From NCBI GenBank assembly GCA_031284275.1, contig JAITAD010000066.1:1-6935 (forward strand): a DNA stretch of 6,935 nucleotides. The letters run 5' to 3'. The stretch's first letter is position 1. Each line of letters opens with the position of its first letter. The notes beneath the pieces were generated by a model. It made no database searches. It was not told the origin of the DNA and saw only the letters and a program-made list of their open reading frames with translations. A program made the position numbers and the translations under genes. The DNA is from Tannerellaceae bacterium (GTDB lineage Bacteria; Bacteroidota; Bacteroidia; Bacteroidales; Tannerellaceae). Positions 1-5,000 of the stretch are shown one piece after another.

Positions 1-1
1 C

Positions 2-781
2 CTCTTCTTCGGAAGTGTCGTCTGGGTCATTTTCCAGCGCGGGTTGCCTGCCCTCTCTTGGGAGATGATCACCAGCCTTCCAAGTGGGGGTTTCTACCTC
101 GGTAAGAGCGGCGGTATACTCAACGCTATCATCGGCTCCCTCTACATCGTGGCCGGGTCTACTATCCTTGGCCTGCTCATCAGTATCCCCGTCGTTTTCT
201 TCATCAACGTCTACCTCCGCAAGGGTGCCAAACTCGCCTATTTCACCCGTTTGGCTTTCGACGTCCTCTTCGGGATACCCTCCATCGTCTATGGCGCTTT
301 CGCCTTCACGATTATGATCTTTTTCGGCCTCAAGACTTCACTCCTCGGCGGGATCATCGTCATCACCCTCCTCATCATTCCCATCTTCATCCGATCTATG
401 GACGAAGTCGCCGCCTCTTTCCCCCGTGACCTCCTCGACGCCGCCTATTCTCTCGGCGCCACCCGTCTGGAGACCATCAAGATCGTCCTGCGCCAGATAG
501 CCCCCGGTATCGTCACCGCCACCCTCCTCTCCATCGGGCGTGCTATCGGCGACGCCGCCGGTGTCATGTTCACCGCCGGGTTTACTGACAGCATACCCAC
601 TTCCCTTGACCAGCCCGCCGCCACCCTACCCCTCTCCATCTTCTTCCAGCTCAGTAGCCCCATCCCCGAGGTGCGTGAGCGCGCTTACGCCGCTGCCATG
701 CTCCTTACCTTCATCGTCCTCATCCTCAGTCTTGGCGCCCGTCTCGTCTCCCACCGCTTCTCTAAAAACCGTATCAAGTAA
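2..781 (+). CDS. pstA: Phosphate ABC transporter permease PstA (5'-truncated by window edge)
   Basis: This is an inner-membrane permease subunit of the high-affinity phosphate importer (PstSCAB). The frame is open to the left edge: residues before the TTG at 44 read LFFGSVVWVIFQRGLPALSW, which looks like the end of the first membrane helix and the conserved G-L-P-A-L-S-W loop. The TTG is therefore internal and the true start lies outside the window. About 259 residues are visible, against roughly 280-300 for the family. Several hydrophobic helices follow. The cytoplasmic EAA loop that docks on the PstB ATPase lies at about 434-505 (DAAYSLGATRLETI). A later segment reads RAIGDAAGVMFTAG, corresponding to RAIGETAPLLFTAG in common PstA proteins, so the usual GET is GDA here. 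The gene ends in TAA and is followed by a terminator. No pstB or phoU follows, although these commonly lie downstream of pstA. PstC is a related alternative, but position and motifs favour PstA. Confidence 0.9.
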   Translation, partial: LFFGSVVWVIFQRGLPALSWEMITSLPSGGFYLGKSGGILNAIIGSLYIVAGSTILGLLISIPVVFFINVYLRKGAKLAYFTRLAFDVLFGIPSIVYGAFAFTIMIFFGLKTSLLGGIIVITLLIIPIFIRSMDEVAASFPRDLLDAAYSLGATRLETIKIVLRQIAPGIVTATLLSIGRAIGDAAGVMFTAGFTDSIPTSLDQPAATLPLSIFFQLSSPIPEVRERAYAAAMLLTFIVLILSLGARLVSHRFSKNRIK

Positions 782-847
782 GTAAATAACGAATGACTGA
801 CTTATATACCTAACTTTTGTGATTTAACCAAAGCCTGACTCTTTTCA

Positions 848-898
848 GATGCACCGGCAAGGCGGCCATCCCGTCTTTGTCGGTGCATCCGATTTTTT
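848..898 (+). terminator. Rho-independent terminator of the pst transcript
   Basis: GATGCACCG (848-856) pairs perfectly with CGGTGCATC (881-889). The stem extends inward through a G-T pair and CAA/TTG into a GC-rich apex. It is followed by six T residues at 893-898. This is a classical intrinsic terminator on the + strand, 66 bp after the pstA stop. It has no good T-tract in the other orientation, so it is unlikely to serve thiE. Confidence 0.85.
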
Positions 899-948
899 AC
901 TCTTTCCTTCATGTGTATTCCACGAGAGCATACAAGGACAGGATGTAA

Positions 949-987
949 AACTTTTCGATTAAACCTTATCAGTAGAAAAGTTAATCG
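949..987 (-). terminator. Weak AT-rich hairpin downstream of thiE, possible terminator
   Basis: AACTTTTC (949-956) and GAAAAGTT (975-982) form an 8-bp inverted repeat with an 18-base loop. Read on the minus strand it is followed by TTTTA, and it lies about 30 bases past the thiE stop, so it could end the leftward operon. A second, mutually exclusive pairing is possible between CGATTAA (956-962) and TTAATCG (981-987). The stem is AT-rich and unstable, so the call is tentative. The rest of 899-1010 holds nothing else I recognise. Confidence 0.3.
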
Positions 988-1010
988 TTATCAGTCGTTA
1001 AAATATTGAT

Positions 1011-1595
1011 TTACAATAACAAACGGCTATACCGTTCCACAGCTTCCGTTACAGGAGGTTCCCAGATATAGCCCAGCACTCCGACTCCCCCAAAACCCAT
1101 CGACTTCACCTGCCCAATCCTTTCCGGCATAATCCCTCCCAAGGCGTATACTCGTTGCGAGATAATACCCCGTTGCCGACCCTCAGTAAGTGTCTCTTCC
1201 GAGAAGGCGGCCTTATACCCTTGTTTCGATAGGCTGTCGAATATCGGACTGAGAAACACATAATCGCACAACGGTGCAAATGCTGCTACTTCTTCCAACG
1301 AGTGGCATGAACAGCTCCGCCGCATCCCTCTTCCTACCTCGCCGATATCCCCTTTGGGCACATGGAAACCACCTACGTCCAAGCTGCCGAATAGCTTCGG
1401 ACTGCCATGCACCGTAATTCTCCGATGAAACCGTTTGTCTATATCTTCCATGAAACCTCGCAACGCCTCAGCATCGGCGCAGGGCTTCCGCAGATGTAAC
1501 CGCTGCAAGCCGGCTGCAAATAACGCTTCCACCGCCTTTGCTTCTCCTACGAGAAACTCCGGCCATGTGATAACGGCTATTTCCAAGTGTGGCAT
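1011..1595 (-). CDS. thiE: ThiE/TenI-family thiamine phosphate synthase or thiazole tautomerase
   Basis: This 194-residue TIM-barrel protein belongs to the ThiE/TenI family. ThiE joins HMP-pyrophosphate to the thiazole phosphate to make thiamine phosphate; TenI proteins isomerise the thiazole product of ThiG. Visible family features are the beta-strand LHLRKP (33-38), the ITVHGSPKLF strand (60-69) where ThiE usually has an IND motif, SCSCHS (94-99), YVFLSPIFDSLSKQGY (112-127) and the glycine-rich phosphate-binding ALGGI (151-155). His98 falls roughly where B. subtilis TenI has its catalytic histidine, and the ThiE Asp of the IND motif is not evident, so tautomerase activity is a fair alternative. 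The start is the ATG at 1595. It overlaps the thiS stop by one base (TGATG) and has a good GGAGG 6 bases upstream; an upstream extension of the same frame into thiS is spurious. Cytoplasmic. Bacteroides genomes carry similar proteins annotated as thiamine phosphate synthase, hence the symbol. Confidence 0.85.
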   Translation of the reverse strand: MPHLEIAVITWPEFLVGEAKAVEALFAAGLQRLHLRKPCADAEALRGFMEDIDKRFHRRITVHGSPKLFGSLDVGGFHVPKGDIGEVGRGMRRSCSCHSLEEVAAFAPLCDYVFLSPIFDSLSKQGYKAAFSEETLTEGRQRGIISQRVYALGGIMPERIGQVKSMGFGGVGVLGYIWEPPVTEAVERYSRLLL

Positions 1596-1606
1596 CACAT
1601 CCCTCC
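1595..1606 (-). promoter_or_regulatory. Shine-Dalgarno and TGATG translational coupling, thiS to thiE
   Basis: On the minus strand GGAGG (1606-1602) lies 6 bases before the thiE ATG and is also part of the Gly codons at the end of thiS. The thiS TGA and thiE ATG share an A. This arrangement fixes the thiE start and suggests coupled translation. Strong Shine-Dalgarno sequences are uncommon in this phylum. Confidence 0.6.
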
Positions 1607-1828
1607 ACCCGAAACGGCATGGATAAGCATCATCTCCATCCCTTCCGTGAGTACGAATTGTGCCCACTGTTCCCGCGGCACTACTTCGTAATTCACCGCA
1701 ACCGCAATTCCCTCCCACCAATTTCCGGAAACTGCCGTCTCTCCTTTTCGTACCCTTTGGAGGAAATCTGCCATCGTCTCCCCCGTCGATACTTCATAAG
1801 CCGTACCGTTCAATCGTACCGTTGCCAT
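1595..1828 (-). CDS. thiS: Thiamine biosynthesis sulfur-carrier protein ThiS, with an extra C-terminal Met
   Basis: ThiS is a ubiquitin-like carrier. ThiF adenylates its C-terminal glycine, the end becomes a thiocarboxylate, and ThiG uses that sulfur to build the thiazole ring. The 77 residues show the family pattern: VRLNG near the start, then VAVNYEVVPREQWAQFVLTE (43-62), very close to the VNxxxVPRxxWA region of E. coli ThiS, then a final strand LIHAVSGGG. The protein is about ten residues longer than E. coli ThiS, with additional sequence around 25-40 (RVRKGETAVSGNWWEG). The oddity is the end: Gly-Gly-Gly-Met, not a terminal Gly-Gly. I chose the ATG at 1828; a TTG one codon upstream is possible. 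The gene starts 11 bp after the DUF4290 stop and overlaps thiE, so the three are probably cotranscribed. thiG, thiF, thiH and thiC are not in the window. Confidence 0.88.
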   Translation of the reverse strand: MATVRLNGTAYEVSTGETMADFLQRVRKGETAVSGNWWEGIAVAVNYEVVPREQWAQFVLTEGMEMMLIHAVSGGGM

Positions 1829-1839
1829 CAATGTCCGCC

Positions 1840-2475
1840 TTATCGGGAACGTTTGCGGTAATTGTTCTTCTTGTTGTTGGAAGCCGTCGGAGCGGATGAT
1901 GGCGGGTTGTTCCGCATGAGGTTCAACAATTCACGTGTCTCGACAAGCTTATGCGTACCCTCTACGAGTGAAATCTCTCCGGAAGACAGTTCTCGAAGGT
2001 CGTCGAAAATCTTACGGTCACTCACCGTATCTTTGTTCCACGTCAGGTAAGCTTTTTTAAGCTGGTTGGCGATGAGGAGCGAAAACCGTTCCCGGTCTTC
2101 TCCCTGCGGCAACTCGAGAGCCTGCGCCACCATATTCTCCACCACTTTACCATAATGGCGGTAACGCATCTTGTCCTGAGCGTAGGGCAATTTACGCGGA
2201 CGGGCGGCAAACTCTTCCGGCTTAATGACTTCGCAGGGATAATCTATGTCCAACTTGAAGTCGGAAATGATAGCCAGATGATCCCAAAATACCGAGTAAC
2301 TTCCCGACGAGTCGCGACGTTGGGGCGCTATGCTTGCCATGTGGTTGATGATAGTGGCGGCGCAACGGTTACGTTCGTCACGGTCTTCCAATGTCATGCA
2401 GTGAGCCACCATTTCATGGACGACACGCCCGTACTCGGGCAATGCCAGCCTTGTCTTTCCTGTGTTATATTCCAT
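1840..2475 (-). CDS. DUF4290 family protein, function unknown
   Basis: This 211-residue protein matches the DUF4290 family of Bacteroidota, which has no established function. Recognisable signatures are the N-terminal MEYNT with LALPEYGRVVHEMV (10-23), LEDRDERNR (29-37), the strongly conserved WDHLAIISDFKLDIDYP (64-80), and RYRHYGKVVENMV (104-116), which echoes the N-terminal PEYGRVVHEMV as an internal semi-repeat. It is mostly helical and charged, without a signal peptide or membrane segment, so it is probably cytoplasmic. The tail (about 189-211) is low-complexity and basic (NNKKNNYRKRSR) and may be disordered or bind nucleic acid; that is inference. The ATG at 2475 gives the family's usual N-terminus. 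It is the first gene of the leftward unit leading into thiS and thiE, with a -7-like box at 2511-2504. From memory the family often sits near murA; here its partner is thiS. Confidence 0.85.
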   Translation of the reverse strand: MEYNTGKTRLALPEYGRVVHEMVAHCMTLEDRDERNRCAATIINHMASIAPQRRDSSGSYSVFWDHLAIISDFKLDIDYPCEVIKPEEFAARPRKLPYAQDKMRYRHYGKVVENMVAQALELPQGEDRERFSLLIANQLKKAYLTWNKDTVSDRKIFDDLRELSSGEISLVEGTHKLVETRELLNLMRNNPPSSAPTASNNKKNNYRKRSR

Positions 2476-2503
2476 ATTTCAAAACCGTTTGGGGAAGCGC
2501 CGA

Positions 2504-2511
2504 CAAAGGTA
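2504..2511 (-). promoter_or_regulatory. Bacteroidota -7 box for the DUF4290-thiS-thiE unit
   Basis: TACCTTTG on the minus strand matches the Bacteroides -7 consensus TAnnTTTG exactly and lies 28 bases before the DUF4290 ATG. No clear TTG -33 element is found 19-20 bp upstream, so the support comes from the -7 box and its position. Confidence 0.55.
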
Positions 2512-2524
2512 ATCAATAATTCCG

Positions 2525-2532
2525 TACCTTTC
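2525..2532 (+). promoter_or_regulatory. Possible -7 box for the HsdR-N / glycosyltransferase unit
   Basis: TACCTTTC matches TAnnTTTG at all but the last base and lies 30 bases before the ATG at 2563. With the minus-strand box at 2511-2504 it forms a 7-bp inverted repeat (AAAGGTA / TACCTTT, 13-bp spacer), as expected of closely packed divergent promoters. A small palindrome CCCCTT / AAGGGG (2536-2541, 2548-2553) lies just downstream, at the predicted transcript start. Confidence 0.35.
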
Positions 2533-2562
2533 CGCCCCCTTTCGATTAAGGGGTTGTACGCC

Positions 2563-3045
2563 ATGGATAGCCCTGACGCCACCGGACAACAGATACTTAA
2601 CCTGCCGCCTGCCGACCTGCGGCTTTCGCAGGCGGGCGGCAGACCTAAGGTCTTCGACCCTCTGAGAGGCCGTTACGTCGCTCTCACCCCCGAAGAATGG
2701 GTTCGACAGCGTTTCGTCAGTTACCTCCTCGCTGACAAAGGTTATCCCCGTAACTTGGTAGTCAATGAAGTATCCATCAGCTTAAATGGTACTGCCAAAC
2801 GTTGCGATACCGTGGTCTACAGCCGATCGCTCGCCCCGCTGATGATCATCGAGTATAAAGCCCCAACCGTTGAACTATCCCCTGCCGTCTTCCGACAACT
2901 CGCTCGTTATAACCTCTCTCTGCGTGTCGGCTACCTGACGGTCAGCAATGGCCTGCAACACTTCTGCTGTCGGATGGATTACTCCACTATGGAGTATGCT
3001 TTCCTGCCCAAACTTCCCGACTATGCTACGATAACTGCCAAATAA
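2563..3045 (+). CDS. Stand-alone type I restriction HsdR N-terminal-domain protein (PD-(D/E)xK nuclease fold)
   Basis: This 160-residue protein resembles the HSDR_N_2-type single-domain proteins widespread in Bacteroidota. It has FDPLRGRYVALTPEEWVRQR (31-50), then NEVSISLNG (68-76), Asp82 in RCDTVVY and Glu97-x-Lys99 in MIIEYKAP, followed by RQLARYN (111-117). The Asp...Glu-x-Lys arrangement is the catalytic signature of PD-(D/E)xK nucleases and appears intact. There is no helicase domain and no hsdM or hsdS nearby, so it is not a working type I restriction enzyme. Its real role is unknown; a DNA repair or processing role is only a guess. I chose the ATG at 2563: the frame extends left to about 2155, but that stretch is antisense to the DUF4290 gene. 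No signal peptide. The next gene starts 16 bp after the stop, so the two are probably cotranscribed. From memory, homologues often neighbour holA; none is visible here. Confidence 0.8.
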   Translation: MDSPDATGQQILNLPPADLRLSQAGGRPKVFDPLRGRYVALTPEEWVRQRFVSYLLADKGYPRNLVVNEVSISLNGTAKRCDTVVYSRSLAPLMIIEYKAPTVELSPAVFRQLARYNLSLRVGYLTVSNGLQHFCCRMDYSTMEYAFLPKLPDYATITAK

Positions 3046-3061
3046 AATAAAGATAGAGACC

Positions 3062-4849
3062 ATGCGCACCTCTTTCCTGCAAGACCTTTACCTGCAAAAG
3101 CCCATCACCTTTGCCGTGCTGATATGCGCCTTGTCCGTACTTCCATGGATCGGTTTGGGCGATTTCGCTACCAAGGGTGAACCCCGCGAGGCGGCTGTCG
3201 CCGTCTCCATGCTTACTACGGGCAATGTCGTACTGCCCGCCGCCTATGCAGACGAGTTCGCTTACAAGCCGCCGCTGGCACACTGGCTGATGGCTGCTTT
3301 TTCGCTGCCGCAGGGATACGTATCCGAATTCACTGCTCGGCTGCCGTCGGCCTTGGCGCTCATTGTCTTGATAGGTGCGGTGGTGGTCTTTTTCGGCAAG
3401 CGGACAAAGAAGTTCCACGAGACGTTCGTCACTGCCTGCATCCTGATGACCTGCGTGGAACTGCATCGCGCAGGAATGACAGCCCGCGTCGATATGCTCC
3501 TCACCCTCTTCATCGTCACCGGGCTTTTCGGCCTTTATCGATGGGAAGAAATCCGTAACCTCAAGGGACTGCCCATCGGTGTTTCTCTGCTGTTGGGATT
3601 GGCCACCCTTACCAAAGGCCCTGTCGGTATCGTTCTTCCGCTCTTCGTCTTCGGCATTTATCTCTTTTTGCTCGGCAAATATCCTTGGCGCGTGATTCTC
3701 CGCAGCCTGTTTTACATCGGCCTGTCAGCTGTCTTTCTCCCTACTTTGTGGTATCTGGAGGCATGGAAACAAGGGGGACAGGACTTTCTCAATTTGGTGA
3801 CCGCCGAGAACTTCGGCCGTTTCTTCCGTCTTGCGACTCCCGCCATACGCTACGAATTAGGCCACGAGGAAGGCTTCTGGTACAATTTCGCTACCCTCGC
3901 CGCCGGATTTGTCCCATGGACCATCCTGCTGCTTTTCTCTCTCTTTGGCCTCAAACGGCCGACACTGAACGGTTGGAGGTCATCCCTGCGTCCGACCGAA
4001 TGGTTGGTGCGATTGCGACGTATGGATCCCGTCCGCCTCTTTTCCCTCGTAGCCGCCGTCAGTATCCTCGTCTTCTACGCCATCCCTTCCGCCAAACGTA
4101 GTGTCTATCTCATGCCCGCTTACCCTTTCATCGCCTTTTTCCTCTCGCAATATGTGCTCAACATCGTAGACCGACAAGCAAAAGCCCTGCGTGCCTTCGC
4201 CTTTCTGGTGACGGGCGTCGGTACGCTCTCTCTGTTACTCGCATGGCTGACGGCAACCCGCCTTATCGACCCGGTCATCCTTGCCGCTCGCTTCACCGAC
4301 AGCGACGTCGCCCTATGCGCTCTCTCGGCCATCACCGACCTGCTCACGACTCCCGATGCCGTCACCTTCCTCATCCTTGCCCTCCTCACAACGACACTGA
4401 TACTCACCTGCTGTAGCTTCCTCCGGCAAATACATATCAAGACCTTTTATGCCGTCATCGCTCTCCTCTTCAGCCTCAACCTCTTTATTGACGGCCTCGT
4501 GATGCGTGGCGAACGACACAGCGCCTCCATCCGCCCTTTCGCCGAAGAGATTATGCGTACCTATCCCTTGCAACACGGTAATGTCTATGTTATGAACGAC
4601 CTCCGCCATTACCCCAACCTCTACGGCCTCAATTTTTACCTCGGTAACATCTTCCTACCCTTCGAATCCCGACATACCCCCACCCTGCCTGACGAAGGTT
4701 ATCTGCTCTCCGGTGAGAACGACCTGAAAACCATCAGCGACCGCTATGCCGGCACCCATACCTTCCTGCCGCTCGTCACCACCTCCCATACGCACAAGGA
4801 AATCCGCCAAAAAATTACCTTATCCCGCTTCTGTCATCGCACCCCTTAG
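3062..4849 (+). CDS. ArnT-like integral membrane glycosyltransferase (GT-C fold, PMT/GT39-GT83 type)
   Basis: This is a 595-residue polytopic membrane protein of the ArnT/PMT superfamily, which transfers sugars from polyprenyl-phosphate donors to lipid A, proteins or other envelope acceptors on the periplasmic side. The first helix (about 14-32) leads into a periplasmic loop with the acidic catalytic-type motif KGEPREAAVAVSML (38-51). It continues with YKPPLAHW (68-75, equivalent to the YFEKP segment of ArnT), ARVDMLLTLF (141-150), LTKGPVGIVLPL (183-194) and KRSVYLMPAYPF (345-356). About a dozen hydrophobic segments are visible, then a soluble C-terminal region (about 488-595) containing RPFAEEI and a Rossmann-like NVYVMNDLRHYPNLYGLNFYL. 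Donor and acceptor cannot be read from sequence, so I give no arnT symbol. The gene starts 16 bp after the HsdR-N gene. Its TAG stop lies inside the first palindrome of the downstream tandem repeat, so its last residues may be repeat-derived. Confidence 0.85.
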   Translation: MRTSFLQDLYLQKPITFAVLICALSVLPWIGLGDFATKGEPREAAVAVSMLTTGNVVLPAAYADEFAYKPPLAHWLMAAFSLPQGYVSEFTARLPSALALIVLIGAVVVFFGKRTKKFHETFVTACILMTCVELHRAGMTARVDMLLTLFIVTGLFGLYRWEEIRNLKGLPIGVSLLLGLATLTKGPVGIVLPLFVFGIYLFLLGKYPWRVILRSLFYIGLSAVFLPTLWYLEAWKQGGQDFLNLVTAENFGRFFRLATPAIRYELGHEEGFWYNFATLAAGFVPWTILLLFSLFGLKRPTLNGWRSSLRPTEWLVRLRRMDPVRLFSLVAAVSILVFYAIPSAKRSVYLMPAYPFIAFFLSQYVLNIVDRQAKALRAFAFLVTGVGTLSLLLAWLTATRLIDPVILAARFTDSDVALCALSAITDLLTTPDAVTFLILALLTTTLILTCCSFLRQIHIKTFYAVIALLFSLNLFIDGLVMRGERHSASIRPFAEEIMRTYPLQHGNVYVMNDLRHYPNLYGLNFYLGNIFLPFESRHTPTLPDEGYLLSGENDLKTISDRYAGTHTFLPLVTTSHTHKEIRQKITLSRFCHRTP

Positions 4850-5000
4850 GGGTCTTTACCAAGTTGAGCAAGGAAATCACCATCGCCGCCCTCCGCGCCA
4901 CGCGCAGTAAAACACCCCTAAGAGGTCTTTACCAAGTTGGGCAAGGAAATCACCATCGCCGCCCTCCGCGCCACGCGCAGTAAAACACCCCTTAGGGGTG
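4841..5000. repeat. 73-bp tandem repeat, 2.2 copies, bounded by palindromes
   Basis: Copy 1 is 4841-4913, copy 2 is 4914-4986, and a third partial copy begins at 4987. The full copies differ at only three of 73 positions. Each unit begins with the palindrome ACCCCTTAGGGGT (copy 2: ACCCCTAAGAGGT) and carries a GC-rich stretch with a small CGCG-CCA-CGCG hairpin. The array fills the whole space between the convergent glycosyltransferase and arabinofuranosidase genes and supplies the TAG stop of the former. It may be a REP-like or MITE-like intergenic element; I do not recognise the family. Confidence 0.9.
4982..5000 (-). terminator. Probable intrinsic terminator of the arabinofuranosidase gene
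   Basis: Read on the minus strand, directly after the stop codon, CACCCC-TAA-GGGGTG forms a 6-bp GC-rich stem with a 3-base loop and is followed by TTTT. The related hairpin at 4914-4926 is also preserved in the minus-strand RNA through one G-U pair and is also followed by TTTT. In the + direction the hairpins are followed only by CTTTACC, so termination of the glycosyltransferase transcript would be weaker. Confidence 0.6.

Noticed and set aside
1596..1721. N-terminal extension of the thiE frame
   Set aside because: It overlaps most of thiS in another frame. The TGATG overlap and GGAGG site point to the ATG at 1595, and family homology begins there.
2155..2562. N-terminal extension of the HsdR-N frame
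   Set aside because: It is antisense to the DUF4290 gene and crosses its promoter. The family's conserved region begins about 30 residues after the ATG at 2563.
2563..3045. Remnant of a complete type I restriction locus
   Set aside because: The frame is complete with a natural start and stop, lacks helicase sequence, and has no hsdM or hsdS nearby. Single-domain proteins of this kind are normal in the phylum.
4841..5000. CRISPR array
   Set aside because: There are only 2.2 copies and the sequence between the palindromes is nearly identical, so there are no distinct spacers; no cas genes are present.
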